Assembly: GCA_947502265.1 (NCBI GenBank)
Contig: CANMZB010000017.1
Span: forward strand, 1 to 64,000
DNA length: 64,000 nucleotides
Reading direction: 5' to 3'
Source of the DNA: an uncultured Sulfitobacter sp.
GTDB taxonomy: Bacteria; Pseudomonadota; Alphaproteobacteria; Rhodobacterales; Rhodobacteraceae
Shown here: positions 37,854 to 46,995 of the stretch, in pieces
How the letters are laid out: each line of letters opens with the position of its first letter
How positions within the stretch are numbered: the stretch's first letter is position 1
The notes under the pieces: generated by a model
Databases searched by the model: none
Told to the model about the DNA's origin: nothing
Seen by the model: only the letters and a program-made list of their open reading frames with translations
Translations under genes and position numbers: made by a program

Positions 37854-39098
37854 ATGAAAAAGTATTCTGTATTTGCCGTTGCGCGCGAAGCGATGCGCCA
37901 CCATTCCGGTTGGACCCGCGCATGGCGCGATGCCGCCCCGAAAAAACGGTATGATGTCGTGATTATCGGCGCGGGGGGCCATGGGCTTGCTACGGCGTAC
38001 CATCTGGGCAAGAACTTTGGCATCACCAATGTGGCAGTGATTGAAAAGGGCTGGCTGGGTGGCGGCAATACAGGCCGTAACACCACGATCATACGCTCGA
38101 ACTACCTTCAGGACGCCTCGGCGGCGATCTATGAAAAGTCGCGCTCGCTTTATGAAACGATGTCGCAGGATCTTAACTATAACGTCATGTTCTCTCCGCG
38201 CGGGGTGATCATGCTGGCACAGACTGAACACGAGGTGCGCGGTTTCAAACGCACGGCACACGCCAACATGCTGCAAGGGGTGAGCACGGAATTTATCGGC
38301 CCGCACAAGGTCAAGGAACTGCTGCCGATCATCAACCTTTCCGGTCCGCGCTATCCCGTGCTGGGCGGTCTGTATCAGGCGCGCGGCGGCACGGCGCGCC
38401 ACGATGCGGTTGCATGGGGCTATGCGCGGGCGTGCTCGGATATGGGCATGGACATCATCCAGCAATGTGAAGTGACCGGCGTGCAGACCTCTGGCGGCAA
38501 GGTCACCGGCGTGAACACCACGCGCGGTGACATCGCTTGTGACAAGGTCGGCATGGTGGTCGCGGGCCATTCGGGGCATCTGGCCGAAATGGCGGGCTTT
38601 CGTCTGCCCATCGAATCCGTAGCGCTTCAGGCGCTGGTGTCCGAACCGGTCAAACCTTGCATGGATGTGGTCGTGATGGCCAACACGGTGCACGGCTATA
38701 TGAGCCAGTCCGACAAGGGCGAGATGGTCATCGGCGGGGGCACCGACGGTTACAACAATTACACCCAGCGCGGCAGCTTCCACCACATCGAGGAAACCGT
38801 GCGCGCGCTAGTCGAGACATTCCCGATGGTCAGCCGCCTCAAAATGCTGCGCCAGTGGGGCGGCATCGTGGACATCACCGGCGACCGCTCCCCGATCCTC
38901 AGCAAAACACCGGTGCAAGGCGTGTTCATCAACTGCGGCTGGGGGACGGGCGGTTTCAAGGCAATCCCCGGCTCTGGTTGGGCGATGGCCGAACTGATGG
39001 CCAAAGGCCGTTCGCCGCTGACGGACGCCTTCGGGCTGGAGCGTTTCTCCGAGGGCCGCTTCATCGACGAAAGCGTCGCGGCAGGGGTGGCGCATTGA
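37854..39098 (+). CDS. soxB: Sarcosine oxidase subunit beta
   Basis: 414 residues. The FAD-binding Rossmann part is YDVVIIGAGGHGLATAYHLG (about residues 32-51), then AVIEKGWLGGGNTGRNTTIIR, typical of heterotetrameric sarcosine oxidase beta. The C-terminal WGGIVDITGDRSPILSKTP and CGWGTGGFKAIPGSG complete the dinucleotide site. The subunit oxidises sarcosine at FAD and passes electrons to FMN. GGGGAC lies upstream of ATG at 37854. The next sox gene begins only 530 bases downstream, because a small membrane protein gene lies between. Confidence 0.9.
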   Translation: MKKYSVFAVAREAMRHHSGWTRAWRDAAPKKRYDVVIIGAGGHGLATAYHLGKNFGITNVAVIEKGWLGGGNTGRNTTIIRSNYLQDASAAIYEKSRSLYETMSQDLNYNVMFSPRGVIMLAQTEHEVRGFKRTAHANMLQGVSTEFIGPHKVKELLPIINLSGPRYPVLGGLYQARGGTARHDAVAWGYARACSDMGMDIIQQCEVTGVQTSGGKVTGVNTTRGDIACDKVGMVVAGHSGHLAEMAGFRLPIESVALQALVSEPVKPCMDVVVMANTVHGYMSQSDKGEMVIGGGTDGYNNYTQRGSFHHIEETVRALVETFPMVSRLKMLRQWGGIVDITGDRSPILSKTPVQGVFINCGWGTGGFKAIPGSGWAMAELMAKGRSPLTDAFGLERFSEGRFIDESVAAGVAH

Positions 39099-39167
39099 TG
39101 GCGGTCTATTCCTTCCCTATCTGCGGCACAGGACACGGTGTACAGCAGTCGCGCCGCAGCCTGTTCT

Positions 39168-39193
39168 GGAACTTTTCGATCCGGTCAACCGTT
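39168..39193 (+). promoter_or_regulatory. EcfG-type general-stress promoter inside the sox cluster
   Basis: GGAAC (39168-39172), 17-base spacer, CGTT (39190-39193), 35 bases before the ATG of the 84-aa membrane protein gene. The leader also holds its ribosome site. Confidence 0.8.
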
Positions 39194-39228
39194 GGAGTCT
39201 CGATTGAAGAATCCAACGGAGACGACCC

Positions 39229-39483
39229 ATGGAAAACCAAGAGCACACGCCTGCCGACCGTAACACGACAACAACGACTACGACCACATCCAGTGGCGGG
39301 GGGATGGCCTTCATTGTTGGTGCGCTTGTCGTCGTGGTCGCAGGGCTCGCTTACTTTGTGTTCGGTGGCGAGCTGGACGGCGGTGGCGAAAGTGATGTCA
39401 ATATCACAATTGACGGAGCTGGCGATGCAGTCGAAGGGGCCGCTGAAGCGGTCGAAGGCGTTGCGTCTGGCGCCAACGAATAA
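39229..39483 (+). CDS. 84-aa single-span membrane protein between soxB and soxD
   Basis: A Thr-rich N-terminus (MENQEHTPADRN then eight Thr), one membrane helix (about residues 25-47, GMAFIVGALVVVVAGLAYFVFG), then an acidic Gly/Asp/Ala-rich tail (GDAVEGAAEAVEGVASGANE). GGAG precedes the ATG. It has its own stress-type promoter and its own terminator, so it is an independent unit set into the sox cluster rather than a sox subunit. The overall form (span plus acidic low-complexity tail) resembles small stress-induced envelope proteins; function unknown. Confidence 0.8.
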   Translation: MENQEHTPADRNTTTTTTTTSSGGGMAFIVGALVVVVAGLAYFVFGGELDGGGESDVNITIDGAGDAVEGAAEAVEGVASGANE

Positions 39484-39511
39484 ACCAAACAGCGCGCGCT
39501 TGAAAACTGTG

Positions 39512-39539
39512 GCCGGTGCTCTGAAGAGCGCCGGCTTTT
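39512..39539 (+). terminator. Intrinsic terminator after the 84-aa gene
   Basis: GCCGGTGCTC (39512-39521), TGAA loop, GAGCGCCGGC (39526-39535), TTTT. One wobble pair in a 10-base stem. Confidence 0.75.
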
Positions 39540-39627
39540 CCACGTTCGCGGTAAGGCAACTGATGTATGCACCGCAACCTGCCAAAATCAGTTCTATTTA
39601 CCGTCGTATCACCGAGCGAGGCCAAAC

Positions 39628-39951
39628 ATGCTGATCGTATCCTGCCCCTGCTGCGGCGTGACCGCAGAGGAAACCGAATTTCACGCCCACGGCGAGGCGC
39701 ATATCGTGCGCCATACGGTCGGAAGCACTGACCAAGACATGGAAACCTACCTTTTCATGCGCAAAAACACCAAGGGCGTGCATTTTGAACGCTGGCGTCA
39801 TCAGTACGGGTGCGGGAAGTGGTTCCACATGGCGCGCGATACCATGACCCTGGAAGTCTTCGGCACCTATCCGGCGCAAACGCTCGCCCCGCCCGAAGAT
39901 CTTCTGGTACAGATCGACGCCAAGCGCCCCGGCTGGCGCAAAAGCACCTGA
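39628..39951 (+). CDS. soxD: Sarcosine oxidase subunit delta
   Basis: 107 residues. It begins MLIVSCPCCGVTAEETEF; Cys6 and Cys9, with His58 and Cys62 in RHQYGCGKWFH, form the zinc site of this subunit. It is followed by HMARDTMTLEVFGTYPA, a conserved delta stretch. The subunit has a structural role in the heterotetramer. A terminator upstream (39512-39539) means soxDAG must have a promoter of its own in 39540-39627 or depend on read-through from soxB. Confidence 0.9.
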   Translation: MLIVSCPCCGVTAEETEFHAHGEAHIVRHTVGSTDQDMETYLFMRKNTKGVHFERWRHQYGCGKWFHMARDTMTLEVFGTYPAQTLAPPEDLLVQIDAKRPGWRKST

Positions 39952-40013
39952 CCCATGCTTCATTTGGCCCTTAAACTCATCCCCTCTTCGCAGCCATTCC
40001 CGGAGCCTCAAAC

Positions 40014-43000
40014 ATGAGCACTCGTCTCGCCACAGGCGGCCGCCTTCTGAACAAATCCAAGACAGTGTCGTTCCGCTTTAACGGCAAATCCATGACTGGA
40101 TTCGAGGGCGATACGCTGGCCTCCGCCCTTCTGGCCAATGACCAGATGCTGGTCGGGCGTTCGTTCAAATACCACCGCCCGCGCGGCGTTGTCGCCGCTG
40201 GCCCCGAAGAACCGAACGGGTTGGTCAATCTTGGCCGCGACGGCAGGGTCGAGCCGAACGCGCGGGTCACCACGACCGAACTGTTCGAGGATCTTCAGGC
40301 CGAAAGCCAGAACCACTGGCCTAGCCTTGATTTCGACGTGGGGGCGATCAATCAACACCTCGCCCGTTTTTTGCCTGCGGGCTTTTACTACAAGATGTTC
40401 ATCCATCCGCGCCCTCTGTGGAAGCACGTTTACGAACCGATCATCCGTCATTCGGCCGGTCTTGGCAAAGCGCCGAAACAGCGCGACGAAGACACCTATG
40501 AGCATTTTTACGCGTTCTGCGACGTGTTGGTGGTTGGCGGCGGTGTTGCCGGTCTTGAGGCTGCGCGCACTGCTGCGCTGACGGGCGCGCGGGTTATCGT
40601 GATGGAGCAATACGCCCATTGGGGTGGACGCACGCCTGTTGACGGCGGCGAGATCAACGGCGCACCGGCGCAAGACTGGATCGACGCGACGCTTGCGGAA
40701 CTTGGCGGCATGGATAACGTCACCCTGCGCAATCGCACGATGGGGGCAGGGGTGTATGACCACGGCTATGTGCTGGGGTACGAGCGGCTGACCGACCACG
40801 CGCCTGAAAAAGCGGGCCCGCGTCACCGTCTGTGGCGGGTGCGTGCGCGGCACGTCATTACCGCCACCGGCGCGCTTGAGCGGCCTCTGAGCTTTGCTGG
40901 CAACGACATTCCGGGTGTGATGCTGGCGGCGTCGATCCGAGATTATGTCGTGAACTGGGGGGTGTCCACAGGGGACCGCACGGTGGTGGTGACCAACAAC
41001 GACGATGCCTATCTCACGGCGATCGCCCTCAAACATGCGGGGCTGGACGTGCCTGCAATCCTTGATGCACGGGTGTTGCCCGAAGACAGCGATCTGATGG
41101 CGCAGGCCAAGGCGTTGGGCATCCGTGTTTTGATGGGCCATGCGGTCTCGTCCGTCAAAGGCGCCAAGCGCGTTACAGGCGTTTCCATATGCAGTCAGGC
41201 GGGTGAGGGCAGCGTGCTGGAAGAGATCAGCTGTGATGCGGTTGCCATGTCGGGCGGCTGGTCGCCGGTTGTGCATCTGTGGTCGCATTGTGGGGGCAAG
41301 CTGCGGTGGGACACGGCAAATGCCTGTTTCAGCCCGCACCCCGATCATCCGCCCACCGGCGCGGATGGCGCACAATTCGTCACCACCGCAGGCACGGCCA
41401 CCGGCATGTTCCAGCTTGACGATGTGCTGAACGATGCTTTCGCCGCTGCGGACGGCGTGACGCGCGCGCTGGGCATGAAGCTACCCCGCGATGCCACACC
41501 CCCCAAGGGCGAGCGCCGCGAAGATGCGCCATTGGCCCCCGTCTGGCTGATGCCGCAGGGGGCCAGCGTCAAGCTGCGCGAAAAGGCGTGGCTGGATTAC
41601 CAAAACGATGTGAAAGTCTCCGATGTGCGGCTCGCTGCGCAAGAGGGGTTTGTTTCGGTGGAACATGCCAAACGCTATACCACCCTTGGCATGGCAACGG
41701 ATCAAGGGAAATTGAGCAACATCAATGGTCTGGCGGTGCTTGCTGGTGCATTGGGTGAAGATATTCCCGCCGTCGGAACCACCACATTCCGCCCGCCGTA
41801 TCACCCGATTTCAATGGGGGCGATTGCCGGTGAAGCGCGGGGTGACGTGTTCCAGCCTTTGCGCCGCTCGCCGATGCACGACTGGCACGAGGGCAATGGG
41901 GCGCAGTGGGAACCGGTCGGCCATTGGCGACGCCCCTATGCCTACAAGCGTGCGGACGAAAGCACCCACGATGCGGTGATGCGCGAAGTAACCAACACGC
42001 GCGAAAAGCTGGGGATGCTGGACGCTTCTACGTTGGGCAAGATCGTCGTTAAAGGGCCGGACGCGGGCAGGTTCCTCGACATGCTTTATACCAACATGAT
42101 GAGCACGCTAAAGCCGGGCAAATGCCGTTATGGTCTGATGTGCAACGACAACGGTTTTCTGATCGACGACGGCGTTGTCGCGCGCATCGACGATGACACA
42201 TGGCTGTGCCACACCACCACCGGCGGCGCGGACACCATCCATGCCCACATGGAGGAATGGTTGCAAACCGAATGGTGGGACTGGCAGGTTTACGTTGCCA
42301 ATGTGACGGAGCAATACGCGCAGATCGCCGTCGTTGGCCCGAACGCGCGTGCCGCTTTGGAACGGCTGGGCGGCATGGATGTATCCAAAGATGCCTTGGG
42401 GTTCATGGAGTGGGCCGACGGCACGCTGGGCGGTTTCAACGTGCGGATCTATCGTATCTCGTTCTCGGGCGAGTTGTCTTACGAGATCGCGGTGGATGCC
42501 AGCCACGGGCAGGCGTTGTGGGATGCGCTTTTGGCTGTGGGGGCGGATCTGGGGGCAATGCCTTACGGGACCGAGGCGTTGCATATCCTGCGCGCCGAAA
42601 AAGGATTTATCATGATCGGTGACGAGACGGACGGCACTGTAATCCCGCAGGATCTGGGCCTGCACTGGGCGCTGTCGAAAAAGAAAGAAGATTATATGGG
42701 CAAGCGCGCGCAACAACGCGCGCATATGGCTGATCCCGACCGTTGGAAGCTGGTCGGGCTTGAGACGGTTGATGGCACGGTGCTGCCCGACGGGGCCTAT
42801 GCCGTGGGCGAGGGCACGAACGACAACGGCCAGCGCACCATGATCGGGCGCGTCACCTCAAGCTATCACTCTCCGACGCTGGACAAGGGGATCGCGATGG
42901 GCCTTGTGCTGCACGGTCCCGACCGGATGGGAGAAACCCTTGATTTCCCCGGCACCGATGGCAAAACCTATCAGGCGAAAATCGTCGATCCGGTATTCTA

Positions 43001-43031
43001 CGACAAAGAAGGGACCAAGCAAAATGTCTGA
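40014..43031 (+). CDS. soxA: Sarcosine oxidase subunit alpha
   Basis: 1005 residues, the usual size. The N-terminal ferredoxin-like part (VSFRFNGKSMTGFEGDTLAS, about residues 19-38) is followed by SFKYHRPRGVVAAGPEEPNG. The NAD-binding Rossmann domain starts VLVVGGGVAGLEAARTAALTG near residue 168. The C-terminal ~380 residues are a glycine-cleavage T-like folate domain (GMLDASTLGKIVVKGPDAGRF, SFSGELSYEIAVDASHGQAL). The subunit transfers the methyl group of sarcosine to tetrahydrofolate, giving glycine, 5,10-methylene-THF and H2O2 with the beta subunit. Ends 8 bases inside soxG. Confidence 0.92.
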   Translation: MSTRLATGGRLLNKSKTVSFRFNGKSMTGFEGDTLASALLANDQMLVGRSFKYHRPRGVVAAGPEEPNGLVNLGRDGRVEPNARVTTTELFEDLQAESQNHWPSLDFDVGAINQHLARFLPAGFYYKMFIHPRPLWKHVYEPIIRHSAGLGKAPKQRDEDTYEHFYAFCDVLVVGGGVAGLEAARTAALTGARVIVMEQYAHWGGRTPVDGGEINGAPAQDWIDATLAELGGMDNVTLRNRTMGAGVYDHGYVLGYERLTDHAPEKAGPRHRLWRVRARHVITATGALERPLSFAGNDIPGVMLAASIRDYVVNWGVSTGDRTVVVTNNDDAYLTAIALKHAGLDVPAILDARVLPEDSDLMAQAKALGIRVLMGHAVSSVKGAKRVTGVSICSQAGEGSVLEEISCDAVAMSGGWSPVVHLWSHCGGKLRWDTANACFSPHPDHPPTGADGAQFVTTAGTATGMFQLDDVLNDAFAAADGVTRALGMKLPRDATPPKGERREDAPLAPVWLMPQGASVKLREKAWLDYQNDVKVSDVRLAAQEGFVSVEHAKRYTTLGMATDQGKLSNINGLAVLAGALGEDIPAVGTTTFRPPYHPISMGAIAGEARGDVFQPLRRSPMHDWHEGNGAQWEPVGHWRRPYAYKRADESTHDAVMREVTNTREKLGMLDASTLGKIVVKGPDAGRFLDMLYTNMMSTLKPGKCRYGLMCNDNGFLIDDGVVARIDDDTWLCHTTTGGADTIHAHMEEWLQTEWWDWQVYVANVTEQYAQIAVVGPNARAALERLGGMDVSKDALGFMEWADGTLGGFNVRIYRISFSGELSYEIAVDASHGQALWDALLAVGADLGAMPYGTEALHILRAEKGFIMIGDETDGTVIPQDLGLHWALSKKKEDYMGKRAQQRAHMADPDRWKLVGLETVDGTVLPDGAYAVGEGTNDNGQRTMIGRVTSSYHSPTLDKGIAMGLVLHGPDRMGETLDFPGTDGKTYQAKIVDPVFYDKEGTKQNV

Positions 43032-43593
43032 CCCCGTTTCTGCCTTGAACCACGCGAACAGCACCGAAGGTCTGGTGACGATCACCGAAACCGGCCCTGT
43101 TGGGATGATCACCCTGCGCGGTGATTTAGGGGCCAAGCCGGTCCAGAAGGCCGCGATTGCAGCCGGTGGGGTGAATATGCCCGAGCAGGGAAAATGCCTG
43201 ACGGAACTTGACCGGGGCATCGCATGGATGTCACCGGACGAATTGTTGATCCTGTGCCGCTATGACGAAGTTGCGGGAAAGGTGGATGATTTACAGGGCA
43301 AGCTGGCCAAACAGCACGCGCTTGTGGTCAACGTCTCGGACGCGCGCGCGGTGTTCGACGTGCGCGGCGCGGCTGTACGTGAGGTGATGGCCAAGCTGTG
43401 TCCCGTCGATATGCACCCCGCCAGCTTCACCCCCGGCACGTTCCGCCGTACTCGGATGGCGCAGGCGGCTGCGGCGTTCTGGATGCCCGAAGAAGGCGTG
43501 GTGCGGGTGATCTGCTTCCGGTCCGTCGCGCAGTATGTCTTTGACCTGCTCCGCGTTGGTGCTCAGCCGGGCTCGGAGGTCGACTTTTTCTAA
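43024..43593 (+). CDS. soxG: Sarcosine oxidase subunit gamma
   Basis: 189 residues starting MSDPVSALNHAN. VGMITLRGDL (about residues 27-36), IAWMSPDELLILC, HALVVNVSDARAVFDVRGAAVREVMAKLCP (read in pieces) and the C-terminal FRRTRMAQAAAAF and FRSVAQYVFDLLRVGAQPG are typical of this subunit, which is folate-domain-like and completes the complex. ATG at 43024 overlaps soxA by eight bases; the longer frame to 42904 is rejected. Confidence 0.9.
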   Translation: MSDPVSALNHANSTEGLVTITETGPVGMITLRGDLGAKPVQKAAIAAGGVNMPEQGKCLTELDRGIAWMSPDELLILCRYDEVAGKVDDLQGKLAKQHALVVNVSDARAVFDVRGAAVREVMAKLCPVDMHPASFTPGTFRRTRMAQAAAAFWMPEEGVVRVICFRSVAQYVFDLLRVGAQPGSEVDFF

Positions 43594-43650
43594 GCTTCAG
43601 GGATGGCGTTTGGCGACAAAGGAAGGGCCGGGTGAGGTCTTTCTGTGGGC

Positions 43651-43685
43651 TTGGCATGTGCCGGAAGGCGACGGCGCCATGCCAA
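43651..43685. repeat. Hairpin-forming repeat after soxG
   Basis: TTGGCATG (43651-43658) and CATGCCAA (43678-43685) with an inner GCCG/CGGC pair. It lies 58 bases after the soxG stop and is the best candidate end of the sox transcript, though without a U tract. The rest of 43594-43831 holds the sodB promoter region; no further motif seen. Confidence 0.45.
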
Positions 43686-43831
43686 ATCCTGTATATTTCC
43701 CGACAATGTTCCCCTGAAATGCGCGTTTTGCCGCCTGCGTGGGACGAAGATTGATGCGCTCCCCCCTTGACGCGGCCCCGTTCTGCACTCCATCTGGGGT
43801 AGACCTGAAATTTTCATGAGGAGGCCTCGAA

Positions 43832-44431
43832 ATGGCTTTTGAACTTCCCGATCTTCCCTATGCCCATGACGCGCTTGCATCCAAAGGGATGAGCGCCGAG
43901 ACGCTGGAATACCACCACGACAAGCACCACAACGCCTATGTCACGAACGGCAACAAGGCGATTGCGGGCACCGAGTGGGAAGGCAAGTCTCTCGAAGAGA
44001 TCATCAAGGGGACTTACGACGCCAATGCCGTGGCCCAGAACGGTATCTTCAACAACATCTCGCAACTGTGGAACCACAACCAGTTCTGGGAAATGATGGG
44101 GCCAGGCGCAAACCCGATGCCAAGCGAGCTTGAAAAAGCGCTGGTCGATAATTTCGGCTCCGTTGACAAGTTTATGGACGAATTCAAAGCCGCTGGTGCC
44201 GGTCAGTTCGGTTCCGGTTGGGCGTGGCTGGTCAAGGCCAAGGACGGCAGCCTGAAAGTGTCCAAGACAGAGAACGGCGTGAACCCGGTCTGCTTCGGCC
44301 AGACGGCGCTTTTGGGCTGTGATGTGTGGGAACATTCCTATTACATCGACTTCCGCAACGCGCGCCCCGACTACCTGTCGAACTTCCTCGACAATCTGGT
44401 GAACTGGGAAAACGTCGCATCGCGCATGTAA
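43832..44431 (+). CDS. sodB: Superoxide dismutase, Fe type
   Basis: 199 residues. Metal ligands: the first His in LEYHHDKHHNAY (about residues 25-36), the second in SQLWNHNQFW (about 72-81), Asp and His in GCDVWEHSYY (about 157-166). Gln at the FNNISQ position and the GQFGSGWAWLV segment are typical of iron rather than manganese enzymes. AGGAGG lies ahead of the ATG at 43832. A strong terminator follows. Its position after the H2O2-forming sarcosine oxidase is noted, but they are separate units. Confidence 0.92.
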   Translation: MAFELPDLPYAHDALASKGMSAETLEYHHDKHHNAYVTNGNKAIAGTEWEGKSLEEIIKGTYDANAVAQNGIFNNISQLWNHNQFWEMMGPGANPMPSELEKALVDNFGSVDKFMDEFKAAGAGQFGSGWAWLVKAKDGSLKVSKTENGVNPVCFGQTALLGCDVWEHSYYIDFRNARPDYLSNFLDNLVNWENVASRM

Positions 44432-44464
44432 GCCTTTGTTAGGGCGTTCCTGTCCTGGAAAGTT

Positions 44465-44502
44465 AAAACCCCGCAAGCAACCGCTTGCGGGGTTTTGTTT
44501 TT
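44465..44502 (+). terminator. Intrinsic terminator after sodB
   Basis: AAAACCCCGCAAGC (44465-44478), AACC loop, GCTTGCGGGGTTTT (44483-44496), then GTTTTT. Perfect 14-base stem. Confidence 0.9.
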
Positions 44503-44528
44503 GGAACCAACCGTTTGGGTCGTGCGTT
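44503..44528 (+). promoter_or_regulatory. EcfG-type general-stress promoter of the host-attachment gene
   Basis: GGAAC (44503-44507), 17-base spacer, CGTT (44525-44528), directly after the sodB terminator and 51 bases before the ATG at 44580. Confidence 0.8.
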
Positions 44529-44579
44529 TGTTTTCTGACTGCATCTTTTAGAAAAAAAGCGCAAACATGGAGGGACGAA

Positions 44580-45047
44580 ATGACCAAGCTTACAAATGGT
44601 ACTTGGGTTTTGATCGCGGACAGCGAGAAAGCCCTGTTTCTTGTGAACGAGACAGACGACCAGGATCCTTATCTCAAGGTTGTCAAAAAGGAAGAGCAGG
44701 ATAACCCCCCAAATCGTGAGCAGGCTGCGAATCGGCGGGGCAGGTTCAACGATGGCCCATCTGTGCATCGCTCGGCAGTCGACGATACGGATTGGCACCA
44801 ACTGGCAAAGGAACGCTTTGCCTCTGACCTCGCAGACATCCTGTATCAAAAAGCATATAGCAAGCAATTCGAGCGTCTGGTGATCGTTGCCGACCCCGCA
44901 ACGCTTGGCCAGCTACGCCCGGAATTGCATCAGGAAGTGGCGCAGAAGGTGATAGGGGAAATTGACAAGAACTTTACAAACCATCCCTTGGACAAGATTG
45001 AAAAGCTGGTGAAAGAAGAGCTGGATACGGTTCGGCCGGGTGCCTGA
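44580..45047 (+). CDS. Host-attachment family protein
   Basis: 155 residues. Features of the family are the N-terminal TWVLIADSEKALFLVNE (about residues 8-24), a middle basic/acidic linker with RRGRFNDGPSVHRSAVDDTDWHQLAKERFA and the C-terminal FERLVIVADPATLGQLRPELH. The family was named from an Agrobacterium attachment locus; the biochemical role is unknown, and the fold resembles eRF1-type domains. GGAGGG precedes ATG at 44580. It is monocistronic with a perfect stress-type promoter, so it is probably a stress-induced protein. Confidence 0.85.
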   Translation: MTKLTNGTWVLIADSEKALFLVNETDDQDPYLKVVKKEEQDNPPNREQAANRRGRFNDGPSVHRSAVDDTDWHQLAKERFASDLADILYQKAYSKQFERLVIVADPATLGQLRPELHQEVAQKVIGEIDKNFTNHPLDKIEKLVKEELDTVRPGA

Positions 45048-45103
45048 CTGACCGAAGATCGCGGCGTACGCACCGCCGCGATTTCGCTCTTGGGCCAGCG
45101 CTT

Positions 45104-45649
45104 TTACGCGTCTTTAAGGGCGTCCAGCGCGCCTGCGGCATCGGGCACCCATGTAAGAAAGTCGAGCAGGCTTTCCTCGGCAAAACCGCGCGCAACTACG
45201 CTGTTCATCAATTGCTTTAATATATCCCAGTAGCCATTTGTATTTACAATAATAATTGGCTTTTCATGCAGCCGTAACTGACGCCATGTCAACACCTCCA
45301 AAAGCTCGTCTAGAGAGCCTGCGCCGCCCGGCAGAACGACAACAGCATTACAGTTCATGAACATCACTTTTTTGCGCTCATGCATTGTTTCGGTGATGAT
45401 ATATCGGGTCAGGTCTTTCTTGCCGACTTCCCAATCGACAAGATGTTTGGGGATCACGCCAAAGGTGTCACCGCCTGCCATTTGCGCCGCATTCGCAACA
45501 CTTCCCATCAGCCCGATATCGCCCGCGCCGTAAACCAGCCGCCAGCCGTTTTCGGCGATCCCGGTGCCAAGCGTTTTGGCATCTTTCATGAACGCGGGAT
45601 CGTCGCCCGTGCGGGAGCCGCAGAAAACGCAAACGGAGGAAATGGACAT
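45104..45649 (-). CDS. LOG family protein (TIGR00730 Rossmann fold)
   Basis: 181 residues starting MSISSVCVFCGSRTG. Conserved pieces are LVYGAGDIGLMGSVANAA (about residues 39-56), TETMHERKKVMF and VLPGGAGSLDELLEVLTWRQL, the PGGxGS-x-E phosphoribohydrolase motif. Members release free nucleobases or cytokinins from nucleoside 5'-monophosphates. ATG at 45649 begins the family N-terminus; the upstream extension to 45970 is a shadow. It faces the host-attachment gene tail to tail. Confidence 0.88.
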   Translation of the reverse strand: MSISSVCVFCGSRTGDDPAFMKDAKTLGTGIAENGWRLVYGAGDIGLMGSVANAAQMAGGDTFGVIPKHLVDWEVGKKDLTRYIITETMHERKKVMFMNCNAVVVLPGGAGSLDELLEVLTWRQLRLHEKPIIIVNTNGYWDILKQLMNSVVARGFAEESLLDFLTWVPDAAGALDALKDA

Positions 45650-45769
45650 GGTGGTGCCTCTCTGGAGGATAAGATGCGCGGGGCGCGGATTGGTCTTTTG
45701 ACCGGTGATAGCGGGTAGGTTACAAAGGCTCAATGTGTGTTGACGTCGTCGCGATTGGGAAAATCTGGA

Positions 45770-46891
45770 ATGCAGAAAATTCAGGAGAAACTTGGGGCCG
45801 TGGCAGGTGCTTTGGCTGCGGTTGTCGTCATGTTTCTGCTGTTTGGGTTGGGCGCCTATCTGGGCATAAGCCGCGAGGAAGCGCCATTGGCGCAAGCTAC
45901 TGGGACACCTGATACCAAGGCCGCCTCCGAAGCGGTGGCTGAAACACCCACGGAACCAAAGGTCGCACAAGCGCCAGAATTTGACGAACTGCGCCGCGAA
46001 TCGGATGGTGCAACGATCATCGCAGGGCGCGCCGCCCCGTTAAGCGATGTGCGTATTCTGGTGGACGGCGCGGAGGTGGCGCGGACCACCGCAGACAGCA
46101 CCGGCGGGTTCGCCGCCTTTGCCGATTTGCCCGCAATGCCCAAGCCTCAGGTTGTCACCCTCTCTGCCATGGGGGACACAGCCGGGATTACCTCGGACGA
46201 ACAGATCATTCTTGCCCCGTCTGCACCGGACGTGCCTGTGGCCCTGTCGCAACCACAGGACACGACATCGGATCACCCCGCCGCCGAGACAGACGAAACG
46301 GCGCAATCTATGGTGCCCCCTTCGCAGGAAGCCGCCAAATTGGAAGCCGCCGCAGCGCCAAGTGTTGCTGTATTACAATCTGACGCTGATGGTGTCCGGC
46401 TGTTGCAGCCTGTGAAGCCCCAGAAGATGACGGCAGTGGCGCTCGACACCATCGGGTATTCCGAAGCGGGTGATGTGCAGCTATCGGGCCGTGCGCAGTC
46501 CGAAACCGCACAGGTGCGCGTCTATCTCGACAACCTGGCGATCATCAGCTTGCCGGTCGATGGTGCGGGCGGTTGGCGGGGTGATTTGCCGGATGTGGCC
46601 GAAGGCATCTATTCCCTGCGGGTGGATGAGGTCACAGCCGAAGGAACTGTCAGCAGCCGCATGGAGACGCCTTTCAAACGCGAGTCTGCTCAAACGCTGG
46701 CCGCTGCGGCGCAAGGCGGTGATGGTCCGGTCAAGGCAATTACCGTGCAAAAAGGGGCCACGCTTTGGGCGATTGCGCGGGATCGTTACGGGGATGGCGT
46801 CATGTATGTAAGGGTGTTCGAGGCGAATGCCGACCGTATCCGTGATCCTGATCTGATTTACCCCGGCCAGATTTTTGATCTGCCGCAATGA
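45770..46891 (+). CDS. LysM-domain protein with N-terminal membrane anchor
   Basis: 373 residues. An N-terminal membrane span (AGALAAVVVMFLLFGLGAYLG, about residues 12-32) is followed by an Ala/Pro-rich periplasmic region with two Ig-like units (ADVRILVDGAEVARTTAD-like and AQVRVYLDNLAIISLPVDGAG). The last 50 residues form a LysM domain (VQKGATLWAIARDRYGDG, then IYPGQIFDLP). It should bind peptidoglycan from the inner membrane. Start: ATG 45770 with a weak site, or GTG 45737. It precedes the ABC exporter by 104 bases. Confidence 0.8.
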   Translation: MQKIQEKLGAVAGALAAVVVMFLLFGLGAYLGISREEAPLAQATGTPDTKAASEAVAETPTEPKVAQAPEFDELRRESDGATIIAGRAAPLSDVRILVDGAEVARTTADSTGGFAAFADLPAMPKPQVVTLSAMGDTAGITSDEQIILAPSAPDVPVALSQPQDTTSDHPAAETDETAQSMVPPSQEAAKLEAAAAPSVAVLQSDADGVRLLQPVKPQKMTAVALDTIGYSEAGDVQLSGRAQSETAQVRVYLDNLAIISLPVDGAGGWRGDLPDVAEGIYSLRVDEVTAEGTVSSRMETPFKRESAQTLAAAAQGGDGPVKAITVQKGATLWAIARDRYGDGVMYVRVFEANADRIRDPDLIYPGQIFDLPQ

Positions 46892-46995
46892 TCCGGCGTT
46901 TGATCGGGGGAAGGTAAAACCCGTCTTTGTCACCCGAACAGGTGGCAAGCCTCGCCGATCCGCCTTATGTAGCCGGAGACTGCATAGGAAATTAC

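Noticed and set aside
38657..39634. A 325-residue open frame overlapping soxB and the 84-aa gene
   Set aside because: It is out of frame with two well-supported genes and its composition is Arg/Pro/Gly/Ser-rich, as expected of a shadow in GC-rich DNA.
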